Below, one piece after another: positions 36,687 to 45,027 of a stretch of DNA of 64,000 bases (positions are counted from its first letter, which is position 1; each line of letters begins with the position of its first letter). Under the pieces are notes generated by a model. It ran no database searches. It had not been told where the DNA came from and saw nothing but the letters and a program-made list of their open reading frames with translations. The DNA is taken from contig NZ_AMGM01000010.1 of NCBI RefSeq assembly GCF_000298295.1, positions 1-64,000 on the forward strand, given 5' to 3'. The stretch is from Cecembia lonarensis LW9. Its GTDB lineage: Bacteria; Bacteroidota; Bacteroidia; Cytophagales; Cyclobacteriaceae. The translations under genes and the position numbers were made by a program.

Positions 36687-38297
36687 CTACCATTCCACCT
36701 TCGGTGACCTGTAGAAATTCTTCCCCTGAGCCTCCCAGCGTTGACCATGCCAAGCAATCCTTCTGCTGAAATCTTCCCAATTTCGGGCAGTCTTTGGAGA
36801 CCAGGCAATTTCGGCAATAGCTGCCAATCTAGGGAAAGTCATGTATTCAATATCTGACATGGTCGTGATGGTCTCCGTCCACAATGGCGCTTCTACTCCC
36901 AGGATATGTTCTCTTCTGATTTCAGCTTCCAATTCAGTAGGATCCCAGTTATATGCCTCATCCAACTCAATATAAGCTGCCCAATGCAAACCCAAATGGG
37001 TGGTAGAATCATACTGCATATCCAAATAGGCTTTTACTGCAGGTGAAATCAAAACTTTTGACCCTTGGTCAATAGCCATGATGGCATTCTCCGCCTTGGC
37101 CCAGTATTGGGCTACAGAGGTAGGAAGTAATTTAGCATGGGCCACTTCATCCCAACCCAAGGTTTTCTTGCCATATTTGGTGACAATTTCCTGTGCTTTT
37201 TCGATAAATGGGATGTAATCCTCCATGGCTGTGACATGGGATTCATCTCCCCCAATATGGAAATAAGGTCCTGGGGTGAGTTCTGAAATTTCCCGGATCA
37301 CATCATCGATAAACTTATACGTTACCGGACTGTCTGTATCTAAAGTGGAGAAACCCACTTCAATGCCCGTGTGATAAGGTGTTGCATCCGGATCCTCTTC
37401 ATCCACGCCTAAAGCCTTTCTGTCCACAGGAACAGCGGTAGCCTCCGGAACAGTGATCCCAGGGTTCAGAATACCATAGGCATTCAAGGCAGAATTGGTA
37501 TGACCCGGCATATCAATCTCCGGAACGATGGTAATGAATCTACTTTGCGCATAGCGCACGATTTCCGTGTAATCATCTTGGGTATAATAGCCCCCTTTGC
37601 CCCCTCCTACTTCATTGGCGCCACCAATGGTGGTCAACAAAGGCCAGGATTTGATCTCAATCCTCCATCCCTGATCATCAGAAAGATGCAGATGCAAATG
37701 ATTGATCTTATATACCGCAATCTGATCGATCAGTTTTTTTACATCTTCCACAGAAAAGAAATGCCTGGCCACATCCAACATCATACCTCTGTAACCGTAT
37801 TCCGGATAATCTTCGATGGATCCCTGTGGTAAGGAAAACTGATTGTTTACACCTGGAATTTTACCACCATGGGCAGGAATCAATTGCTGCAATGACTGAA
37901 TGCCATAAAACAATCCTGCCGGTTGCGGGGCACTAATCAGCACCTTCTTATCCATGATGGCCAATCGGTACCCTTCCTCCTTATCTGAGGCACTGGCATC
38001 CAAGGCCAATACAATGGCATTGTCCCGATCTTCCTGAGCGATATTCAGGTTAAGACCAGTCAGTGCGCTTATGGAAGATTTTAAATATTCTCCGATCAAC
38101 TGCACTTGGGCGGGATCAGCTTGCAGCACGATGGCTGTTTTCCCGTCCAAGGTAAAACTGCCCGCTGCAGGTACCACGGAAACAGGAATAGGTATGATAC
38201 TGTGCTGATCCATAGGTACCGTTTCCTGCTTTTGGCCACAGGAAAATGCCAAGATTATCACTGCTGCCGAGAACAGCAGGCTTTTTAATTGCTTCAT
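36687..38297 (-). CDS. beta-N-acetylhexosaminidase, GH20 lipoprotein
   Basis: 536 residues from the ATG at 38297, which gives a lipoprotein leader (lipobox LAFSC, Cys20); earlier codons would spoil it. Domain b of GH20 (about 35-165) is followed by the catalytic barrel with DVARHFFS, HLHLSDDQGWRIEI, and the catalytic pair in YFHIGGDES (Asp351-Glu352). It removes terminal N-acetylglucosamine or N-acetylgalactosamine from glycans at the cell surface or in the periplasm. It is monocistronic. Confidence 0.94.
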   Translation of the reverse strand: MKQLKSLLFSAAVIILAFSCGQKQETVPMDQHSIIPIPVSVVPAAGSFTLDGKTAIVLQADPAQVQLIGEYLKSSISALTGLNLNIAQEDRDNAIVLALDASASDKEEGYRLAIMDKKVLISAPQPAGLFYGIQSLQQLIPAHGGKIPGVNNQFSLPQGSIEDYPEYGYRGMMLDVARHFFSVEDVKKLIDQIAVYKINHLHLHLSDDQGWRIEIKSWPLLTTIGGANEVGGGKGGYYTQDDYTEIVRYAQSRFITIVPEIDMPGHTNSALNAYGILNPGITVPEATAVPVDRKALGVDEEDPDATPYHTGIEVGFSTLDTDSPVTYKFIDDVIREISELTPGPYFHIGGDESHVTAMEDYIPFIEKAQEIVTKYGKKTLGWDEVAHAKLLPTSVAQYWAKAENAIMAIDQGSKVLISPAVKAYLDMQYDSTTHLGLHWAAYIELDEAYNWDPTELEAEIRREHILGVEAPLWTETITTMSDIEYMTFPRLAAIAEIAWSPKTARNWEDFSRRIAWHGQRWEAQGKNFYRSPKVEW

Positions 38298-38359
38298 AGT
38301 CGAAATGTTTTTGGGATTAATCAAACTCAAACTTACTTAATTTTTTTAATTAAGCGTTG

Positions 38360-38388
38360 ACCAATTAAATAAAATTATATCAATTGGT
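38360..38388. promoter_or_regulatory. inverted repeat upstream of GH20 gene
   Basis: ACCAATT (38360-38366) and AATTGGT (38382-38388) form perfect arms 15 bp apart, about 63 bp before the GH20 start. It is a possible operator for an unidentified regulator. Confidence 0.3.
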
Positions 38389-38490
38389 AATAGAGGGCTT
38401 ATTTGTATTATCTATTGACACATTTATAAAAAAAAATTGATTTTTTTGACGGATTCATCATGAAAATAAATTTAAACTCACCCCTTTGAG

Positions 38491-40485
38491 TCATTGATCC
38501 TTAATACATCTGCAAGAAAACCCATTTCTCTTAAAATTTGAAAGATCTCCAAAGTATAGATAAAGATCCCCAAAATCTGAATTAACTCCTCGTCCCCAAT
38601 TAGGAGAAGGGTTTGTGGCCCACCAAGTGGTTCCAAACCCAATTGGTACTGGAAAATTACCCCAAACACCATTCCTACTGCTAGCAGGTAAAGCCGTAAA
38701 ACCACTTTCATTGGTAGCTTCACGATTTGGTTCTTCCCATCCCGATACAGATTTCATTTTTCCTCCTGCTATACTTCTTCCACCTAAATAATCTGTAAGA
38801 ATGCCCCATTCCTGATCGGTGGGTACATGCCAACCTTCCGGGCACAAATCCCCAGATTCTACGGCAAAATAGTTGTACAATTTCCCATAAATCACCCCAT
38901 TTGATGCATCATTTTCATAATGACACCATGCGGGAGTACTAAGCCCTCTCCATGCATCTCCGTCTTGGACTTCTGGTATATCTCCACTGAAATTTAAATT
39001 CTCAGCAAACCAACACTGACTCCCGATTTCAATAATATTGTAGACTGTACCATCTCGGGGGTCAATAAATATTTCAGCTCCTTCGCAACCCACAATTTCC
39101 TCCTCTACTTCTAATTTCGCAGAAACTTTCTTTTCTGTTTTATCAAAAAATTGATTGTTGTACACAATAGAAAATTCAAAATCCTGTGGTTCTTTTTCAG
39201 TCGTGGAAAAAGTAATGAAAAACTTACCTGCTTCCTTTTTTTCGCTACTGGAAACCTTAGCATTAGAAATACCACTTACGCTCAAATGATCACTGTGAAC
39301 CCGTAAATTTTTATTGGTAAACGAAGGTAATTCCGAAAAATTACGGCTTTCGTATCCTATTTCAACCATCAGCTTGCTTTTTAATTTGTTCCAGCTTTCA
39401 AAAAGCTGATCGGTATTGGAAATCAGCTCCTGAATAAATGGATAAGTGGAATTTTTATCACCAGCATAAAGCGTTCGGTACTCTCTGTTTAGAATAAGCT
39501 CATTGCTTTCATCGTTTTCAAACACATAATCGGCCTTAAAACTCACCCCCAACTCACTATCCTTTACCACCAATATTTCATCCCCAAACCTATCAAGAGT
39601 TGAAAAGACATTCAAAATATCGGGTAATAAATATCCTAAAGAAATTCCCAAACCTACAGCTGCGCCTAATGGTCCACCCGCCAGAAAACCCGTTCCAGTA
39701 CTAGCTAAAATTGTCGGTATTTTACCTACCACAATAATGATGGATTTTACAAAAGCTTTGGAAATTTCATAAGCTCTTTGCTCATAGTTGCTGACCCCAT
39801 TGCTTTCCAGACGTGAATTAAAATTAGATGCTATCAGTTCATTGACGGCATTGTTGAGTTCTTCTATCCATTCCCTATTTGCCTCCACAAAAAAGGCCAA
39901 ATCAACCAGTTCCTCCTCCGTAAGCAAAGCAGCTTTTGCCCACTGTTCTTCTGAAAACATCTTCAGGCTTTGGATGTCCTGAGCCAATTTCGTTTGATCT
40001 TCTTTGGATAAAAAAGTAATATTTGATTCCAGCGCATCGAAACTTGCCTTTGAAACCACTTCCATACGTTGGAGGTATGTTTTTGGATCCTCTTTTAAAT
40101 CATGTGGCTTGACCTCGAATTCTAAATCGAACAAACGACTACTTTGACTGAATTGTAGGGTATATTTCCCTTGGTTGAGCTTAGGAACCACAAAGGACAA
40201 ATTCCCCTGTGAAAGAAAAAGGTCAAGCTTACTGCCATCTGATAAGGTGCCTTCTTCTATTCCCTCAGAAAATTGCTCCCCTGAAATGTCGATAGATACC
40301 ACTTCAAAAATGGAGAACCGCATGTTTTGATTGCCAACATTTAATAACTCACCCTGAGGAGACTCCTCTTCAGTGATGGCGTCATTGTTCCCATTTTGAT
40401 CTATAAGCTGTCCTTCCTCTGTATCAAGATTACAGGAAAAAACCATTAAACATAAAATTGAATTGAATAGAAAAAACTTTTTCAT
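38491..40485 (-). CDS. large lipoprotein with FISUMP (Fibrobacter major paralogous) C-terminal domain
   Basis: 664 residues; lipobox VFSC (Cys18). An N-terminal region with beta and acidic helical parts leads to a Gly/Ala-rich hydrophobic stretch at about 246-296 (LAGGPLGAAVGLGISLGYL), odd for a lipoprotein. The last part, about 475-663, is a FISUMP domain with typical blocks IGSQCWFAENL, YGKLYNYFAV, LCPEGWHVPTDQEWG, SGFTALPAS and a final FSCRCIKD. These domains sit on surface proteins of unknown role. The hydrophobic stretch resembles pore- or membrane-inserting segments, which is inference only. Confidence 0.82.
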   Translation of the reverse strand: MKKFFLFNSILCLMVFSCNLDTEEGQLIDQNGNNDAITEEESPQGELLNVGNQNMRFSIFEVVSIDISGEQFSEGIEEGTLSDGSKLDLFLSQGNLSFVVPKLNQGKYTLQFSQSSRLFDLEFEVKPHDLKEDPKTYLQRMEVVSKASFDALESNITFLSKEDQTKLAQDIQSLKMFSEEQWAKAALLTEEELVDLAFFVEANREWIEELNNAVNELIASNFNSRLESNGVSNYEQRAYEISKAFVKSIIIVVGKIPTILASTGTGFLAGGPLGAAVGLGISLGYLLPDILNVFSTLDRFGDEILVVKDSELGVSFKADYVFENDESNELILNREYRTLYAGDKNSTYPFIQELISNTDQLFESWNKLKSKLMVEIGYESRNFSELPSFTNKNLRVHSDHLSVSGISNAKVSSSEKKEAGKFFITFSTTEKEPQDFEFSIVYNNQFFDKTEKKVSAKLEVEEEIVGCEGAEIFIDPRDGTVYNIIEIGSQCWFAENLNFSGDIPEVQDGDAWRGLSTPAWCHYENDASNGVIYGKLYNYFAVESGDLCPEGWHVPTDQEWGILTDYLGGRSIAGGKMKSVSGWEEPNREATNESGFTALPASSRNGVWGNFPVPIGFGTTWWATNPSPNWGRGVNSDFGDLYLYFGDLSNFKRNGFSCRCIKDQ

Positions 40486-40804
40486 TGAATCTGTAAGTTA
40501 AAAGAAAGTTAAAACAGGATCTAAAAGTAATATAAAATTACTTTTTATAAAATTTTATTTGGAAATATTGAATTATACCTATTTTTTTAATATTTGAAAA
40601 TTATAATTGAACAATGATAAATGCATTTTTTTACGCTATTTTTGCTGTTTTTCACAAATAATATTTTTCAATAAATTGCATAGCCTATCCGTTTATCCTA
40701 TCTTTTTCCCTCTTTAACTAAGTAAAATTCTTATTGAGTTAACATCAGATTAATTTAGAAATCAGGTTGGTCGAAAATCAGCATTTGTAAAATTTTATAA
40801 GTAT
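40486..40804. other. AT-rich promoter gap between divergent genes
   Basis: This 319-bp gap separates the FISUMP lipoprotein (-) and the second Gfo/Idh/MocA gene (+). It is very AT-rich and should hold both promoters. I see no ORF, repeat or strong hairpin. Confidence 0.5.
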
Positions 40805-42256
40805 ATGAAAAAAAATAAACCCAACAATTCCAGAAGGGACTTTATCAAGGCATCGGCCACAGCCCTGGCCGGATTTTATTTTGTACCTAGACACGTACTC
40901 GGAGGACCGGGATATATCGCCCCCTCTGACCGCTTAAGAGTCGCCGGAATAGGTGTAGGTGGCATGGGTGGTGGAGATGTGAGAGGGGTATTTGCTTCTG
41001 GGAAGGCGGATTTTGTGGCCCTCTGCGATGTGGACACCAATAGGGCCAAAGGCAGTGTAGACGCCCATCCCAAAGCCAAATTCTATAAAGATTACAGAGA
41101 AATGCTCGAAAAAGAGCATAAAAATATCGATGCGGTGACCATCTCCACCCCTGACCACATGCATGCAGTGCAGGCCATGGCCGCCATGCAACTGGGCAAA
41201 CATGTGTATGTACAAAAACCTCTCACCCATAACATTTATGAGGCCAGGATGCTGACAGAAGCGGAGCAAAAATACAAGGTAGTCACCCAGATGGGTAACC
41301 AAGGTTCCTCCGGTGACGGCGTGCGCCAAATGGTAGAATGGTACAATGCCGGACTGATTGGGGAAGCTACCCGGGTCTATTGCTGGACAGACCGTCCCGT
41401 ATGGCCTCAGGGTATTCCCTGGCCAACAGCTACTGCCACGCCTCCAGCCAACCTGGACTGGAACCTATGGCTCGGAGTAGCGCCCTATAGGGACTATGTA
41501 GATAACCTCCATCCTTTCAACTGGAGGGGTTGGTGGGATTATGGCACAGGCGCCCTGGGTGACATGGCCTGCCACAATATGGAAGCACCTTTCCGGGTGC
41601 TCGGACTGGACTATCCTGTGGCAGCGGAGTGTAGCGTAGGATCTGTCTATGTGGGCGAATTCCAAAGAGGTTACTTCCCTGAAAGCTGTCCTCCCTCCTC
41701 CCATATTACCCTACGCTTCAAGCGGGAAGGTAAGGAAGACCTGCGATTCCATTGGATAGACGGGGGCATACAGCCCAGCAGGCCGGATGAACTGGGACCG
41801 AATGAGGTAATGGGCGATGGCGGCAATGGGGTCATTATCGAAGGCACCAAAGGCAAGATGATGTGCGGCACTTATGGAGCAAATCCACAACTCCTTCCGA
41901 CTTCCAGGACCAAGGAAGTCGATGTTCCCCAGACCGAGTACAGAGTACCTGGAGGTGCTGGTGGACATTACAACAACTGGGTGGAAGCCTGTATAGCTGG
42001 TTATGGCAGCAAGGAATTCGAGCGTTTGAGTTCGCCCTTCTCCGTAGCAGGGCCCCTGACCGAGTCTGTGCTAATGGGCAACCTGGCCATCCGCAGCTAT
42101 GACTACAGGGAACCCAGGAATGACGGTTCCAACCGCTTCAATTACCCTGGCAGAGGCATTCAGTTGGTTTGGGACGGTCCCAATATGAAAGTCACCAACT
42201 TCGAACCAGCCAATCAGTTTGTAAAAAGGAAGTATAGAGAAGGTTGGAGTTTGTAG
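40805..42256 (+). CDS. Tat-exported Gfo/Idh/MocA family oxidoreductase (second)
   Basis: 483 residues. SRRDFIKASA plus a hydrophobic run is a twin-arginine leader. The cofactor fold begins at RVAGIGVGGMGGGDV, and YVQKPLTHN keeps the catalytic Lys although the usual EKP is QKP. It carries the C-terminal blocks of secreted sugar oxidoreductases (GWWDYGTGALGDMACHNME). The gene is noticeably more GC-rich than its flanks. A secreted FAD-dependent oxidoreductase lies downstream on the other strand. Substrate is unknown; it is only distantly similar to the paralogue at 19343. Confidence 0.9.
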   Translation: MKKNKPNNSRRDFIKASATALAGFYFVPRHVLGGPGYIAPSDRLRVAGIGVGGMGGGDVRGVFASGKADFVALCDVDTNRAKGSVDAHPKAKFYKDYREMLEKEHKNIDAVTISTPDHMHAVQAMAAMQLGKHVYVQKPLTHNIYEARMLTEAEQKYKVVTQMGNQGSSGDGVRQMVEWYNAGLIGEATRVYCWTDRPVWPQGIPWPTATATPPANLDWNLWLGVAPYRDYVDNLHPFNWRGWWDYGTGALGDMACHNMEAPFRVLGLDYPVAAECSVGSVYVGEFQRGYFPESCPPSSHITLRFKREGKEDLRFHWIDGGIQPSRPDELGPNEVMGDGGNGVIIEGTKGKMMCGTYGANPQLLPTSRTKEVDVPQTEYRVPGGAGGHYNNWVEACIAGYGSKEFERLSSPFSVAGPLTESVLMGNLAIRSYDYREPRNDGSNRFNYPGRGIQLVWDGPNMKVTNFEPANQFVKRKYREGWSL

Positions 42257-42350
42257 GACTCGATAAGATAACAAAAATCCTTTCCTAGATATTGATGAAA
42301 ACTAGGGATATTTGTGGATATTGATTGATATTGAGGGATATTATGTTAGA

Positions 42351-42392
42351 AAAATTGAAAGCCTGGAGTGGATGCTTCGGGCTTTCAATTTT
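42351..42392 (+). terminator. intrinsic terminator after Gfo/Idh/MocA gene
   Basis: Perfect 13-bp arms AAAATTGAAAGCC (42351-42363) and GGCTTTCAATTTT (42380-42392), 95 bp after the gene stop. Confidence 0.75.
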
Positions 42393-42437
42393 CTATTTTC
42401 AGTTTTTAAGACCCTAAAGAGCTCGATTTCTAGATTC

Positions 42438-42505
42438 GACCCCATCGGGGTCGCATGTTTGTAGCAAGCGCGTTGATCCTATAAATATATGACCCCTTCG
42501 GGGTC
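42438..42505. repeat. paired palindrome element (GACCCC-GGGGTC)
   Basis: GACCCCATCGGGGTC (42438-42452) and GACCCCTTCGGGGTC (42491-42505) bracket 38 bases. The style is that of REP/BIME-like dispersed palindromes of Bacteroidota genomes; only one copy is in the window. Confidence 0.65.
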
Positions 42506-42816
42506 AAACCTCCCATTCTTGATCTGTTCAAATTTTCAAGAACTACCTCTCTACCCCTTAATCCATAAACTCTAAACCAATCCTCTAACTGACTTTTGTT
42601 TTCTTTTGTATCTTTTGTGGTTAAAAATATAATTTGTAGTGTTTTAAAGTTTGGTATGCTTTGCGATCGCTGCGCACTCCTTTGCACTCGCTGCGTGAAC
42701 CCATCCTTTTGGTTTCTTTCAAGGACCGCCATATTAAAATGTAACGGACACAACGGAAATCCTCATTTTACCTTTTACATTTTGAAAAACTCAGTGCATC
42801 ACTTTTGTCCTGGCGC

Positions 42817-44556
42817 TTATGGCCTAACCATACAGCCATTTTCAATCACAGGTTCGTCTCCAATCCTTCTTCTTTCTTTTGGAGGTTCAGCATCAGGAGG
42901 TAATGCGGGAAATTGGTCTGTATCCAGTTCCAGGCGCTGCCCGTCTGCCATTAATCTTTCTCTCAACCTTGGATAAGGGAGATCATGCAAGTCCGTGTTT
43001 GTTTCCAAAGCCATGCCCGCTGCTATTGCTGCCGACTGCCCTAAAATCATAAAAACAGGCTCCATCCGAATGGAACCATAAGCAATATGGGAAGAGGATA
43101 CCGCACAGGTAACCAATAAATTGTCACATTCATTTTTCTTGGGCAGGATACAGCCATAAGGAATAATATAAGGTCCGCCTGTACCTTCTTCTATATTGCC
43201 CTCATTCTGCACACAGCCCATAGGGGTGATATAGCGTTGTACATTGTGGGAATCCATGGTATAGGAACCCATACCAATGGCCTGATCCGACAATTTCACC
43301 CTGCGGCAATCCTGCTCGGTCATTACGTACTCCCCTACCATCCTTCTCGCTTCCCGCACATAGATGTTTGTGGGCCAATGTCCGTTATCAGTAAACTCAT
43401 CCATGGCCAAGCCCCATTTGCTTACTTCCACTCGGACCTCGCTCGGAATCCTGGGATGGTTGGCCAAAGTCCACATCAACCCTTTTTGATAATGCTCCTG
43501 TTCGGCTATGATGCTGGCCCTTTCTGCATAATTTCCATTGGGATAGCCATAGTTGATCCCGATTTTATTGGTAGAAATTCCCCAGCGGTTGTTGGTGTCT
43601 GTTTTCCGGTTGGGCATCATATGGGGCAACCAGGGAATACGATTCTCCCCTGCCTCGAAATTGCGGAACAGCAGTTCATACTCCAGTTCCTCATAGCCCT
43701 CCGGTTTTTCAAAAGGCACCTTATTGGCTTCTACATCTGTTAGGCACATGCGGAAACAATAAGCCTGAATGCGGTGGTCTCCTTCAAAATCCTTTCCCGG
43801 ATCTTCACCGGAGACACCCGGTAAAATACCACTGCGCGGATTGCCGGTTTCCACATAAGGATCCACAAAACCTGGAATGATATGGTAATGGGTCCTGACC
43901 TTTTGAATTCCATTTAAGGTTTCTCCATAAACGGCATTGGCTTCTCTACCAACGTGATAGGAAACACCCGCCATCGCCATTAGGTCTCCCTCATAGGTGG
44001 CATCGATAAAAATTTTGCCTTCATACACATTCCCACTTTCAGTAACAATGGAGGAAATACTGCCTCCTCTTTTATTGACTCCATTACTGCCAAGAATCAA
44101 GCGCTCATTGATCAAAAGGGGGATATTATGTTCCTGCAGCATGGCCTGATATACCGCCATGGCTGCACTGGGTTCAAAAAACCAGGAGGTATCATTGGCC
44201 CCGACAATTTTGGGTTCCTCATACTTCCAGATGGATTCATCTTTATAATACTCCCGGAGTCTTTGGTAAAATCCCCTGGACATACCCCCAATCGCATCTG
44301 CATACCCCAAATCCGTGGCGCCCAAACCAGCAGTGGTCAAACCTCCAATATGGCTGGATGGTTCTACCAAGATACAGGAAAGGCCCATTTGTGCTACTTT
44401 TACAGCAGCGATGATCCCTGCCGAGGTGGCTCCATAAATGACCACTTCATACCTGTCTTCCGGAGATTGACAACTTTTTAAATAAGCAGGGACTATCAGT
44501 CCACTGGACAAAATGGCGGTGCTTTTAAGGAATGCTCTTCTGTCTAATTTTTGCAT
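42817..44556 (-). CDS. secreted FAD-dependent oxidoreductase
   Basis: A 579-residue protein of the FAD_oxidored family (PF12831). The N-terminus LDRRAFLKSTAIL is a Tat-type leader, and LKSC could be a lipobox. The Rossmann motif VVIYGATSAGIIAAVKVA and EPSSHIGGLTTAGLGATD bind FAD, and the C-terminal segment ILGQSAAIAAGMAL closes the flavin site. Relatives are often found with sulfatases and carbohydrate genes in marine Bacteroidota, but no activity is established. With a Tat-type Gfo/Idh/MocA gene next door it may be part of periplasmic sugar oxidation. Confidence 0.88.
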   Translation of the reverse strand: MQKLDRRAFLKSTAILSSGLIVPAYLKSCQSPEDRYEVVIYGATSAGIIAAVKVAQMGLSCILVEPSSHIGGLTTAGLGATDLGYADAIGGMSRGFYQRLREYYKDESIWKYEEPKIVGANDTSWFFEPSAAMAVYQAMLQEHNIPLLINERLILGSNGVNKRGGSISSIVTESGNVYEGKIFIDATYEGDLMAMAGVSYHVGREANAVYGETLNGIQKVRTHYHIIPGFVDPYVETGNPRSGILPGVSGEDPGKDFEGDHRIQAYCFRMCLTDVEANKVPFEKPEGYEELEYELLFRNFEAGENRIPWLPHMMPNRKTDTNNRWGISTNKIGINYGYPNGNYAERASIIAEQEHYQKGLMWTLANHPRIPSEVRVEVSKWGLAMDEFTDNGHWPTNIYVREARRMVGEYVMTEQDCRRVKLSDQAIGMGSYTMDSHNVQRYITPMGCVQNEGNIEEGTGGPYIIPYGCILPKKNECDNLLVTCAVSSSHIAYGSIRMEPVFMILGQSAAIAAGMALETNTDLHDLPYPRLRERLMADGQRLELDTDQFPALPPDAEPPKERRRIGDEPVIENGCMVRP

Positions 44557-44700
44557 AATATGTCGAGGTATTAATGGCTAAAGCTCTACGCTAATCAAAA
44601 TATTGAAAAATTAGCTGAGGACAAAGTATGGCTAAATTCTAAGTGAGATTTGCTAAAAATTTATGGAATTCCTACCGTTCCATTGGCAGATAAGAGTAAC

Positions 44701-44783
44701 CGTCATTCTGAGTGAGGAACGAGCGAAGAATCTCCCATAGTTTAGGAGATGCTTCGACTCCGCAGGCTCCGCTCAGCATGACG
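44701..44783. repeat. 83-bp imperfect palindrome (CGTCATTCTGAG element)
   Basis: The left end CGTCATTCTGAGTGAGG pairs with the right end CTCCGCTCAGCATGACG. Inner parts GAAGAATCTCC and GGAGATGCTTC also pair, so the whole unit folds into one long hairpin. Similar CGTCATTCTGAG-type repeats are widespread in Bacteroidota. A lone end of the same unit is at 49921-49939. Confidence 0.75.
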
Positions 44784-44846
44784 CTTCAACAACAGTCATT
44801 ACCCTTTCTGTACATTTTCTCTAATGTTAAAGACTCGGTATGACAA

Positions 44847-44897
44847 GAAAAGGCCTATCTAAATAGCCATCCATAGGATAGCTAATCAGATAGGCCT
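44847..44897 (-). terminator. terminator of S10 peptidase gene
   Basis: AGGCCTATCT (44851-44860) pairs with AGATAGGCCT (44888-44897). On the minus strand the stem is followed by TTTTC, so it ends transcripts coming from the peptidase gene. Confidence 0.65.
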
Positions 44898-44925
44898 CTA
44901 ATCTTCTTTAAAATTGAATTCTTAT

Positions 44926-45027
44926 TTCTTGTGTCTTGTGTCTTATGTCTAATCTCTCGCTTCTCGCTCCTACTTGCAGCAGGCAAGGCTAATCTCCTAC
45001 CTAAAGGCAGGCAAGCTCGCCTCTCTC
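44926..45027. repeat. degenerate 7-bp tandem array reaching a stop codon
   Basis: TATTTCT, TGTGTCT (twice), TATGTCT, AATCTCT, CGCTTCT, CGCTCCT, then an interruption with GCAGGCAAG repeats, then CGCCTCT, CTC just before the TAG stop (45028-45030, minus strand). Confidence 0.7.

Larger units (their letters stand above)
42257..42816. other. repeat-rich gap
   Basis: About 560 bp without a gene. It holds four loose copies of GATATT spaced 8-12 bp (42307-42342), a terminator, a paired-palindrome element, and 7-bp periodic sequence at about 42546-42625 (CCCTTAA, TCCATAA, ACTCTAA, ACCAATC, CTCTAAC). A short open stretch near 42650-42780 has no recognisable product. Confidence 0.5.
44557..45027. other. 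repeat-rich gap
   Basis: 471 bp with no credible gene: an 83-bp imperfect palindrome, a terminator for the peptidase on the minus strand, and a 7-bp array reaching the peptidase stop codon. Confidence 0.6.
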
